Part shown: one piece after another, positions 1 to 8,494 of the stretch
Position numbering within the stretch: the first letter of the stretch is position 1
Layout: every line of letters starts with the position of its first letter
Assembly: GCA_002803225.1 (NCBI GenBank)
Contig: NXFV01001509.1
Span: forward strand, 1 to 16,017
Direction of reading: 5' to 3'
Source: Gamarada debralockiae
Lineage: Eukaryota; Ascomycota; Leotiomycetes; Helotiales; Hyphodiscaceae
DNA length: 16,017 nucleotides
Notes under the pieces: model-generated
The model's database searches: none
Seen by the model: the letters and a program-made list of their open reading frames with translations, nothing else
What the model was told of the DNA's origin: nothing
Position numbers and translations under genes: made by a program

Positions 1-34
1 GGCGTTGCGGGGAATGCCAAGGGTCGGCCTGAAA

Positions 35-521
35 TACAACGATATCTGTAACTAGTGTCAAATCGCTGATTTTTGCGAAAACGAGAAAAACCACCCACTC
101 CTAACTCTACATCCACAAGCTCAACTAAGTAGGCCTTTTGTAGTATAAGCCTAATAACTAATATAACTTATATTATAAAGGGATTTTTAAATGTAAAGCT
201 GTTTTGACTGCGATTTAATAGGGTGGCCGAAGTCGCGATTTTCGCGGCTCTAAAGCCTAGAATTTAAGGCCGAAAATTGACACTGGCTGAAAATCGCGAC
301 TTAGGCACCCTATTAAATTGCAGCCAAAACAGCTTTATATAAAAAATCCCTTTGTGTTATAAGATATTGATGTATAAATATTAATATCACTTAATACTAG
401 CTTATCTATAAATGTGGTGGTTGAGCTATAAGCGGGTCAAATTCTAGGAATTTTTCAAGATCCGCTTTTTTTGAGAGTCTAAAAATTTAGCGGTTTGACA
501 CTAGTTACAGATATCGTTGTA
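35..521. mobile_element. Foldback MITE with TA target duplications (Tc1/mariner-like)
   Basis: The outer ends are inverted repeats: the left end reads CAACGATATCTGTAACTAGT from 37, and the complement of the right end, ending at 519, reads the same, with matching continuing for about 10 more bases with mismatches. The dinucleotide TA flanks both ends (35-36 and 520-521), the target duplication typical of the Tc1/mariner superfamily. A second, nested inverted repeat lies inside, with arms about 178-244 and 289-353, so the element can fold into one long hairpin with a loop near 245-288. There is no transposase frame inside. At 483 bp without coding capacity it fits a non-autonomous MITE or foldback element. 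Its end sequence differs from that of the element at 13245-14544, so that transposon is unlikely to be its direct parent. Confidence 0.85.
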
Positions 522-1231
522 GCGCAGATACGCGAACCTAATTATGCCTGTGGCTCCGAACGAGAGGTGGGGAAAATCGAGCTGGGGCCTCTTGGGAAGT
601 GGGTCAAGCTGGAAATCTCGAGAGGTATCCGACGCAAATACAGTCTATACGAATGCGAATACGACTGTGCGAATATATCAAGACCGTACGCTTGTCTCAA
701 TTTCACATGTGAACGTACGAAAAGTACTTGTTCACGCTCTGTTTCACACGCTCCTGTTGGGTCTCAACGACCCTCGATTGACCATCTCAACAATAATGCC
801 AAAAATTGTGGATTGGGGAGCTCAATCATGCCGTACCCGGTTTGCTCGTGGCATCAGTGCATGAATTAGTGACACTCTCCACAACTCATCATCTAGAGTA
901 GCTGCTCTCCGCCCCCTGTCTCATGCTCTGGCCTTTGCGTGCCTTGCAACTAGCGGCTGGTTCGGAACACGGCCCGCTGCAACTGGTGCTGCCATTGACC
1001 AATCATTCGGAAATGGTTCACATATGACAACCACTCAACTTGAGACTCATCTCGAGGCTCGTGCACTAACCCCAGACGCACCCCATACAGGCGATCGTTC
1101 AAAAGCTCAGTTGGTCCCACAAACTGCATCTTTCCCCCTTTGGTCCCGCATGTGAATTTAGATCGGAGCCGCGGTTGACGATCTTCTCTGCACGCAACTA
1201 ATAAAGTCAAACTCCATCTTAATAACTAACA
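522..1231. other. Intergenic region upstream of the receptor gene
   Basis: This 700-bp stretch holds no gene I can support. Two overlapping open frames on the plus strand (about 495-869) and one on the minus strand (950-1210) have no recognisable domain and no splice-linked partner. The first two begin at or inside the MITE end. The 3' part presumably contains the promoter of the receptor gene at 1288. Confidence 0.5.
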
Positions 1232-1249
1232 AGCGGAGGCCTGTCCGCT
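1232..1249. promoter_or_regulatory. CGG-N8-CCG palindrome, candidate Zn2Cys6 binding site
   Basis: The sequence AGCGGA-GGCCTG-TCCGCT has perfect 6-bp inverted arms and contains CGG (1234-1236) and CCG (1245-1247) separated by eight bases. Inverted CGG triplets with a fixed spacer are the classic target of dimeric Zn2Cys6 regulators. It lies 38 bp upstream of the receptor start codon, so it could act at the promoter or lie in the 5' leader. Which factor binds it, if any, is unknown; the neighbouring Zn2Cys6 gene is an obvious candidate but only by proximity. Confidence 0.35.
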
Positions 1250-1287
1250 GTTGTGGGGATTCTCTTAGAGGAAGGATAACTTCTACG

Positions 1288-3059
1288 ATGATATTCTCGC
1301 GGATACTGTCAGTTACAGCTTTGCTGGCCACTGCTGTTGCGCAGCTGAATTTGGGAGCAGTGGCTGCAGAGTCTCCAGCTTGTTCAGTAAGTTTTCAAAT
1401 CTATTCGTCCGAAACGGAAAGATTACTGATATTTGCTTTCAGACACAATGTACTGTGACACAGTTGGCCGGAGCACAATGTCTCTTTACTGATATCCAGA
1501 ATTGCCTCTGTACCAACACGACGCTGCTTAGCAGTCTCTCGATATGTGTTCAAGCATCTTGCAATCTCACAGAACAGATGAGTCTGAACGCCAGCCTAGC
1601 CATCCCTTAGAATTTAAGATTTGGATACTAATTCAAGATGTGCAGTTGCCGCAACGATCCTCCAAGAAGATCTCTGCAAAGGAGTTCCACAACCTTCCCG
1701 AAGTGGTGATATCATACGGGTCACCATTATCATAACCATTTTCACCTACTTAATCTTCGCTTTAAGATGTATCTCTCGGTGCATGGTTGCGCGCCGATTT
1801 TGGTGGGATGATTTCGCTATTATTTCGGCTGTGGTAGGTTTTCCCGTGGAAAGAAAGGGGAAAGTAGGAGTGCTGAATTTCACATTAAGATCTGCACGGT
1901 TCCGATGTCGGTTATCCCAATCTACAGTAAGTCTAACTCAGCGCACAATTATCTTTCCCTCTCCTCTTCGAGACCTTAACCGCCTTTTTCAGATGCTTCG
2001 AAGGGCTTTGGGAAACATTTTTGGGACATCCCGCCTGCGAATCTCAGAATTCTGCGCCTGGTAAGCACGCTCGCGTCTTTTTGAGAACTTGGTTCAACGG
2101 AAACAGCTCTACTATATCTCTCAAATCCTATACGCTTTCGTGCATCCCATCACGAAGATCTCCATCCTTCTTCTTTACCTTCGCATCTTCCCCAACCAAC
2201 ACTTTCGCGTCGGCATAATAATAGCATTGGCAGGGATGGCTTGCCACCTCATCGCCTTTGAACTCGAAGTCGCATTGCAATGCATTCCTGTCAATTCGTT
2301 ATGGGACTTGACAGTCAAAGGCAAATGTACGAATTTCATAGCAAGCATCTATGCGGGCGCCGCCTTTAGCATTTTCGAGGATGTTGTCATCATCACCCTT
2401 CCAGTCTTCGTCTTGAAAGACCTCAACTTAACCTTGCGAAAGAAGATGGCTTTATGTTTGATATTTGCTTTGGGATCTTTGTGAGTAACTTGTTTTCTCT
2501 CATGCATCAAGAGCTTGAACGACAAACTGATGCCTCTATTTAGCGCATGCATCACAAGCATGGTTAGGTTAAAATACATCGTATCTTTCTCACACTCAGT
2601 GGATGTGACTTGTAAGTTCAATCATGTTCATATTATCTCGTGTACAGATCAGGGTAGTGACCATGACTAGGGGATGATGTAGATCTGGTCATCTGGTCTA
2701 TAGTAGAAGTTTACACCGCCATCATCTGCGCCTCGCTCGTCTCCATCCGACCCCTGGTCGCTAAGCTCATCCCCAGTTTGTTCTCAACGACCCATGCAAC
2801 CGAGACCAAGAGCAAAACCACGAGCAGCGCTCTTGCCTGGCCCTCGAAGGCAGGATCGAGGATCTCGGGTCGCTTCTGGAACGGGAATGGCACGATATTG
2901 ATCAGCGATGATGAGATGACCATTGATGAGAATGGCAAGGTAGTGGCGAAGACCTCGGTTGTCTCGGTTGTCAATCAGGACAGTGACATCGAATTGAGTG
3001 ACTGGGGTTTACCGTTTGGAAACGCCCACCTTGAGGAGTTTCAGCATAGACCAAAATAG
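1288..3059 (+). CDS. CFEM-domain Pth11-like seven-transmembrane receptor (possibly damaged)
   Basis: Exons are 1288-1386, 1443-1581, 1646-1833, 1890-1926, 1993-2060, 2086-2480, 2544-2611 and 2671-3059, joining to a 460-residue protein. Residues 1-19 look like a signal peptide. Residues 32-90 form a CFEM domain with all eight cysteines at C32, C36, C46, C54, C56, C68, C73 and C90, and the Asp (D50) in the TD motif. The x16 spacing from C73 to C90 appears only after removing intron 1582-1645, which supports that intron. Seven hydrophobic segments follow, with family landmarks RFWWDDFAII, GFGKHFW and TKISILLLYLRIF, then a hydrophilic tail. CFEM/Pth11-type proteins sit in the plasma membrane and are thought to sense surface or host cues through G proteins; no ligand can be inferred. 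Most introns (56-66 bp) are ordinary, though 1582 has a weak GTCTGA donor. The oddity is between 2060 and 2086: GTAAGC...GAG spans only 25 nt, too short for a normal intron, yet removing it restores frame and family alignment. This may be a shrunken intron or a disabling indel. The last 19 bases overlap the convergent regulator gene. Confidence 0.82.
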
Positions 3060-4863
3060 GATCCTGTTGGCTGCAAAATATTCTTCTTCACTTCCCATGC
3101 CCTGCCATCTTCCCCAGGCGTCAAAATCAAATCCACAAGCTGTGTGTTTGGCTGGAGCTCCACCTCCATCGCTATCCGTTTGTCGAAAGCCGTTTTTTCT
3201 TCCCTCAGTATGACAGTGTCTGACGCAGTCCTCGGTCGATAACACGACATCTGAGGAACGGGGGGGTATGCGCCGCCCGTCTGATCCAGACAATTCAGCC
3301 TGTCATCTTGGCCCATATGAGGTGAGGTCTTCATGAGAAGTGCCACTGCTTTCTTCCTCAGTCTATGGTCTTGGCATTTCGTCGCCACGAAGTACACAGG
3401 AGGCAGGATACCTGCCTCCCACCCGAATTTGGTCCAGTTACTCGGAAGGCCTCGATGGTAGCGCCATGTTTGCAGGTTGTCGGCCAAATCAACGATCGAA
3501 TGGAGTCGGTCTCTTGCCTCCGACGACGTACATCCTAAGCCGGCCCCTAACCACATCAAAGAGGACAAATGCATGATTCGCAGTTCGTGGATACTTTCTT
3601 CTTCTTCTATCGTGAGGTCGTCGCCTAATGATGATAAGAGCATGTCAAGTCTCTGCGACCAGCCGTCAAGTTTAGCCGTGTGCTCTTTCACTTCTTGCTC
3701 GAGGGCAGCTATCCTTGTGAGGTCCGGGGGATTGAGAGAAAGGACTGCGCCGAGTCTAATGAGCCGAAGGCTTTGTTGTGAAAGGTGCTCGATTGATATT
3801 TGGGCTCCAACCAGGCCGGTAAAGCTCTTGGGATCAGGCCCGTAGTCGGGAGTTTCGTTTGTGAGATGGTATTCACTTGGCGCTGTTTGAAAACTAAGAT
3901 AGTGAAAGACCTGAAGGATGTTCGACTCCAAAGAACCCTCGACCATCATGGAGAAGTCGAGTTCTTTTCGCCACTTGCTAAGGATTTCCATCCCGTTGTG
4001 GAGATGTAATACTGCGGTGGAGAAATTGCCCCGGACAAAGTCGAGCATGACGAACAAGACGCAGTTGATCAGTGCTATCTCTGTTGACTCGGGTCTGGCG
4101 GTGAGTAGGTTCCTCAATTCGGAAATGGCGATGTTGTGGTGTTTATCAGCAAATTGTCGTTGGGCTTCCAGTGCGCGAGGGTCGAGCCGTGGATCTCCAG
4201 GCAACGCGGAGTTCAAGATTGTGAACATCTCATGGACTGTAGCAACGGCAATCATGGCATGCCTTAATGAGGGCTCGTAGGAGCCGCATTGCGGTATTTG
4301 GTACTTCCAGAAGTTTTCTGTCAGCCACTCCGAAAGTTTGTGTGCGGTGGCGCATCTGAAGAATTCAAGTGACCGGAGCTCCTGTGAGGTGGTGTCCGGG
4401 AAGTCGAAGATCCTGTTAGGTATTGGGTTTGAGAATATAAACTTGATGGCAAAGGACATTGGCAAGGCAGCCGATGACTTGATCTTTGGATTCTGTTTGC
4501 CGTACACGTGTGAGTCTCTGTGTTTTGAGCCGTAGCCATCACACTGGCGACCGGTGGAAGTACAACGCTCACACTATATAATGGAGGAGTCAGTAATTGC
4601 TTCATTCGGGAGGACCTTGGAGCATCTACGAATGGTTTCTTCTCGTCACATTTTATACGTCGAACCCTGGGATTGGTTAGACTGTTCTTGTTTGTTTCTC
4701 ATACTGGGATCTGCAGCAAAGTTACTTACTTGCAGGTTATGCAGCCAGTCCGAACCTTTGGCTTTCCCATCCGACCATTCTTTCGGGAAGTGGAACTCTT
4801 GGTGTCCGAGTCTGACTTGACATCCGACGTGACGGACGACATACTTCTTTTTTTGATTTTCAT
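3041..4863 (-). CDS. Zn2Cys6 (C6 zinc cluster) fungal transcription factor
   Basis: Exons on the minus strand are 4863-4730, 4666-4630 and 4573-3041, giving 567 residues. The zinc cluster is split by both introns and rebuilt by splicing: C41-x2-C44-x6-C51-x6-C58-x2-C61-x6-C68, exactly the C6 pattern, with the basic stretch KVRRIK between C44 and C51. Intron 1 (63 bp) has GTAAGT, a CTAAC branch and CAG; intron 2 (56 bp) has GTAGAT, CTGAC and TAG. Residues 1-40 are Lys/Ser-rich. The remaining 500 residues are helical and resemble the Fungal_trans_2-type regulatory region, for example the segment around WLTENFWKYQIPQCGSYEP. The protein should be a nuclear DNA-binding regulator recognising CGG-type sites. 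I chose the start at 4863 because it is the first ATG after an in-frame stop (4915-4917) and precedes the cluster. The stop falls inside the last exon of the convergent receptor gene. Targets are unknown. Confidence 0.9.
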
Positions 4864-5081
4864 GGGGTGGTTTGGATGATGGACGACGGGATTCGTGAAG
4901 ATATACAAGTACTCTCAAAATTAAGCATTTATATTTGAGTTATAGTAACGGCAGCGTCTACTGCTGAGTCCCTGGCACCTGGTAGTTATTAATATTAGCT
5001 GCGTGCGGCGTAGGAAACGGTAATCTACATACAGCCTCGATCTGTAGGGGGGGCTGACCCCAAAGGACCAACAGGGCTATG
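4864..5081. promoter_or_regulatory. Presumed promoter region of the Zn2Cys6 gene
   Basis: This AT-moderate stretch precedes the regulator start codon on the minus strand. I see no convincing TATA element or CGG palindrome in it. It is called only from position. Confidence 0.3.
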
Positions 5082-5145
5082 CGTCTCATCCAAAGAGCGT
5101 TTCCTCCAAAGAGAGTTTCCTCCAAAGAGCGTTTCCTCCAAAGAG
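5082..5145. repeat. Four tandem copies of a 16-bp unit
   Basis: The unit CGTTTCCTCCAAAGAG occurs at 5082-5097 (two differences), 5098-5113, 5114-5129 (one difference) and 5130-5145, followed by a partial CGTT. Because 16 is not a multiple of three, the array makes no clean protein repeat. It behaves as a minisatellite and could vary in copy number between strains. Confidence 0.9.
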
Positions 5146-5955
5146 CGTTGAATGTAAGCGCTTCAAGTTGATTTGTGAGAATTACAGAAAATACTTGCCG
5201 ATTGGACTCCTGCAATTTGAACTTTCCCCGCCAAAAGATTTGACAGTACAGACCTTGCCTGTTAAGGCTTTGATCTTCTCGATTCCAAGCTCTCCCTAGA
5301 GCAATCAATGCCTAAACTGCTGCCTAGAAAATGTCCGTCGTCTAAGAGCCTATCCACCCGCTGAGTTTAAACTATCAAAGCGCGTGGTCCCAGTACAAGG
5401 AACCCCTGTAACTGGAATGCAGGCTGATACTATTGGCGAAATGCGCACGATGAAACCATTTTAATTGGCTCCCTTCTACGAACTGCACCCGAAGACGAAG
5501 TCTACAGCGCAGGTTTCGGATATCGCGGCTATATCCGGCAGGAACAAGGCCCCCCTGAGCCACCGCTGCAGATACGGTATGAATGGTATCCTTCTGCATG
5601 GCATCGACCAATCATTGCTTCACTATCGTATGGCGGCGAATTATTTCATCGGGTTCGAATCGTCACCGAATCGGCACTTTAATTGCCCCGCGTCCTTGAC
5701 ATACATCCTTAAGGAAACTGCACGGAACGTTCCATTCTCAGAGATGAAAATCAGTCACCTGTCTGCTTTGTAATACAGTTGTCCCACAACGGCGGTATTT
5801 GTCATTTTTGGGCTTGATATCCTTGTCAGCCCTATTAAAATAGGTACCAGAATTCAGTACAAGAACTTTATGTGCACCTACATCAATGGCCAGGCTGAAA
5901 ACTCACTAACCCAGAGTCGTTTAAATTGCAGCTGTCCACGACACCCGCTCTTTAG
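5146..5955. other. Gene-poor stretch with an unassigned open frame
   Basis: No gene is recognised. Between 5428 and 5681 the plus strand is open in one frame for 84 codons with no ATG at its head, and an overlapping frame (5465-5773) is also open, which suggests compositional openness rather than coding. The open-frame translation (containing AGFGYRGYIRQEQG) matches no family I know. A CTAAC followed by GCAG near 5900-5930 could be a relic 3' splice site. Confidence 0.3.
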
Positions 5956-6327
5956 CTGCTGGGATGTATTGGCACTACTTGCTATTGCGACAGCCTGAAT
6001 GGGAATTTCCCCGTGAAGCTGGCAGCTGCCGGCCAGTTCTATTCAAAATGCAAGGAAATATACACCCAGGAGATTTCAAATGCCGAAAATCTTCGACCGA
6101 GCTCCTCTCCAGTGGACACTTCTGCGCTGACCGATTGGTGATCTTATCCTACCTTCGTTCACTGGTCAAGGAATTCAATCGCTAGCCTTATTGAGGAGTA
6201 CATGCAAGAGATGGAGTCCCCCACCCGCAGATTACCGACCTATCATATTGAAGAAGAGATATGTTTGGCTGGAGGTCCGACAAGCGAGAACACGATCTTC
6301 CCCAGGATTATTCCTCTTGGCAACTGA
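5956..6327 (+). pseudogene. Possible relic of an exon, one in-frame stop
   Basis: One plus-strand frame is open from 5956 to 6138, meets a single TGA at 6139-6141, and is open again to a TGA at 6325-6327. A good 3' splice site (CTCTTTAG, ending at 5955) sits directly before it, and no ATG opens the frame. The translated text begins with a Cys-containing segment (GCIGTTCYCDSLNGNF) and continues with ordinary mixed composition. I do not recognise the family. The TGA could derive from CGA by a C-to-T change. An overlapping frame (5935-6185) is also open, so the coding status is uncertain. Confidence 0.2.
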
Positions 6328-7395
6328 TCAAGTTCGCTTTGGTGGAAGTTGATTAGATTCACGTGAAAAGTTCGGAGTGAAGACGGACTTGTAAACGTTA
6401 TCTCCATTACTCTTTGCACTCTTCTCTCTCTCGGAACAAAACGTTTATTCCAGCGGCTTCTGATTCTTATCTTAGGGACTAAAGGACTTAAGGCTTCAAA
6501 TTGCTGCCATGGAGACTTTTTAACATATTAAAGACTAACAAAATGAGCACTTTCCGTCTTGAGCCGTTTCAAACGCGTCGGACGAACGCGTACGAATTTC
6601 AACCCCCCACCTTTTCTATCGTGCCCTCAAGCTATTGATTCATTAAGCTTGATTACTTTCAGCAAAAACGTTTCATATGACGATACAATGTAGTAACAGA
6701 TGACAAAGCGGAGGGTGAGTGAGACAACCTTATGTCAGCAGGTTGAGAGATGTGGCAGGACGGCAGAGGTCTCGCTTCATGGCTCATCTCTGTGAATGGG
6801 GGGCTCGATCACTGGTAAGGTAATCCGAGACGAAAACAACAGAACGACCTCATGCCGCATCGCAATGAGTGGCTTGCAACCATTTGAAGGAGACGGGATA
6901 CTAGGAGCGGGAGGTATAGGAGGTGGGTCAAGGGGGCATCAATGCACAATTGAACTTTATTTCCTATGAAATGGAGAGAATTTTACTGGCTGGGACTTTT
7001 TACTCGTAGAAGCTGGAGATCCGTCTCTTTGCGGGAGTTGAATTAATGATTTGACATGGAAGTCCTTGTGAATGGCAATAAGTCTGCTACATAATAAAGT
7101 CTGGTAGAGGCTCTGAGAGTAAATGGGTCGAAAAGTATTGGCTGACCATAATGACAAATTCTCCATGGAGATACGCGCAAAACGCGCTTAACAATTCCAA
7201 ATCACTGCCTCAAGCCGCAGTAAGCAAGGCTGGAGGAAGTGAGGAGTTGGCGCAAGGTCGGACGCAAGGTCGAACAAGGTGGATACCAAAGATAGCCTCA
7301 CCCTGCAGGACAAGGCGCTCAAACGTCATCTTAAAGTGATGATAGCGTACCAGCTACTTTCCAGAATAATACAGCAAAACGATCTTGGCTGTGGC
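6328..7395. other. Gene-poor stretch, nothing identified
   Basis: About 1 kb without a supportable gene, RNA or repeat. The short open frames on both strands (for example 6957-7166 minus and 7151-7339 plus) show no domain. Around 7250-7275 there is a small imperfect duplication of the motif CGCAAGGTCG. Confidence 0.4.
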
Positions 7396-7452
7396 CGGTT
7401 AGTGTGTCAGCATTCGGTTGGTGTGTCAGCGTGCGGTTGGTGTGTCAGCGTG
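7396..7452. repeat. Three tandem copies of a 19-bp unit
   Basis: The unit CGGTTGGTGTGTCAGCGTG occurs at 7415-7433 and 7434-7452 identically, and at 7396-7414 with three differences. It is followed by a candidate branch point and 3' splice site (CTGATTTCTTGTAG, ending near 7472), so it might lie in an intron of an unrecognised gene, but no upstream exon can be defined. Confidence 0.88.
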
Positions 7453-7967
7453 TAAGCGCTGATTTCTTGTAGGCTAGACTTTCCAGCTTTTGGCTGGCAG
7501 GCACACAGCTGCAGACCTCATTATCGACAACGTTCTTGTGGGTGCAGAAGTCCTACTTCCATGTAAAGGTTTGTCTAATCTGACTGTTTTCATGACATTA
7601 TATTTATCTCCATTGTGGATCTTCTTTGTCTCCCCAGCTTTACGAATCGGACGAGTTCAATCCCGCAGCCCTACAACCTCGTTACAACCTCGTTCCAACC
7701 TCCAATCGGTGATCGACCTAGTGGGTCTCTTCTCTAAATTTGCTTTTCATACACAAGAAATTGGCCGAAACTAGGCCGGGTACTGCTTATAGCAAGCTGA
7801 GATTTTGGATTTGCTTGCAATACTTTCAAGGATAACTCTGAGGGCGTATAATGGCCTCCCCTCGACACTTCATACGAGGACTATTTATGGAAACTACTCT
7901 CCAGCGACCACCACGAAACAAAGCATCTGTTGGAATTTGACCTACGTACTCACTTGAGTACATCGTT
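7453..7967. other. Gene-poor stretch, possible unassigned exons
   Basis: A plus-strand frame after the splice-like site near 7472 reads through about 7564. It could join, via an intron ending in CCCCAG near 7638, to a short frame ending at a TGA near 7700. The joined text matches no family and the donor (GTAAAG) is ordinary at best, so I do not call a gene. A direct repeat of CAACCTCGTT lies near 7675-7695. Confidence 0.25.
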
Positions 7968-8094
7968 GTTGGTTGGAATTGCCTAATCTGGTCTAGCATA
8001 AGAGAGCTCTTCCCCTCTTCCAATTTCAGCTCCTTAGATGTCAGCTAGCTCTAAAAATGCCACTATATTTCGCCTCCACACAGCTCAACTAACA
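7968..8094 (+). repeat. Short dispersed repeat, copy 1 (MITE-like)
   Basis: This 127-bp segment matches the reverse complement of 12750-12903 over its whole length, with scattered substitutions and an extra block of about 24 bp in the other copy. Shared blocks include TTGGAATTGCCTAATCTGGT and TTTCAGCTCCTTAGAT. The ends are weakly inverted (GTTGGTTG at the left, CAACTAAC at the right), which suits a small MITE. No clear target duplication could be defined. Confidence 0.8.
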
Positions 8095-8440
8095 ATCGCC
8101 GACCACCGACTGCGACTAACGTGGCATGCACAGGTAAATATGCGGCTCATCGGTTGCGTCAAAGGATCGTGAAGGAAGAGAGCCGCTGCTCGGACCAAGG
8201 CTTTCTCCAGCTTCAAGGGCAGTGCAACTCCTCTGTTCAAATCTTTGGCTTTGTGGCAGGCGCCTCCTAATTCCGAGATCCTGTCGGCTATTTGAACAAA
8301 TGTTAGCCCGAGGTCTTTACACTATCGGCTGCGGATGACATACCATTGGAACCAAAGACTGCGGAGCGTACCCTTCCTGGAGAGAACGAATTTGGGGACT
8401 TGGTAAACGATTTGGGAAGCGGCCGTCGAATTATCTTCAT
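8085..8440 (-). CDS. Possible small two-exon gene, function unknown
   Basis: Two minus-strand open blocks (8440-8344 and 8287-8085) join in frame to 99 residues if a 56-bp segment is removed. That segment has strong fungal intron signals: a GTATGT donor at 8343, a GCTAAC branch point and an ATAG acceptor ending at 8288. The joined translation contains GSNADRISELGGACHKAKDL and a Leu/Ala-rich helix-like stretch. No family is recognised. The frame is open upstream to a TAG at 8494-8492, so further 5' exons are possible. The stop codon lies inside the MITE-like repeat, so the original 3' end may have been replaced. Other frames are open on both sides of the intron, which lowers confidence in the choice of frame more than in the intron. 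Confidence 0.3.
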
Positions 8441-8494
8441 CTGCAACAATCTCCCTACGCATCGCGAGGTGATTGACAAGGGGTGCGCTACCTA

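Noticed and set aside
495..869. Plus-strand open frames starting in or next to the MITE
   Set aside because: Two overlapping frames are open, neither with recognisable motifs; the first starts inside the MITE end.
950..1210. Minus-strand 86-codon open frame upstream of the receptor
   Set aside because: The composition is protein-like but no domain, splice link or family could be named.
3009..3293. Minus-strand 94-codon open frame at the receptor/regulator junction
   Set aside because: It lies in another frame within the coding ends of two well-supported genes and has no domain.
4958..5308. Minus-strand 116-codon open frame
   Set aside because: Its internal repetition comes from the 16-bp minisatellite; no family resemblance.
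5650..5690. tRNA-like GGGTTCGAATC string
   Set aside because: The flanking bases do not pair into a T-arm stem and no acceptor or anticodon arm can be built.
6573..6591. Two ACGCGT (MluI cell-cycle box) motifs 7 bp apart
   Set aside because: No gene start is near enough to make them a credible promoter element.
7960..8102. Target-site duplications around the MITE-like repeat
   Set aside because: Short matches such as ATCG near both ends are within chance and differ from those around the second copy.
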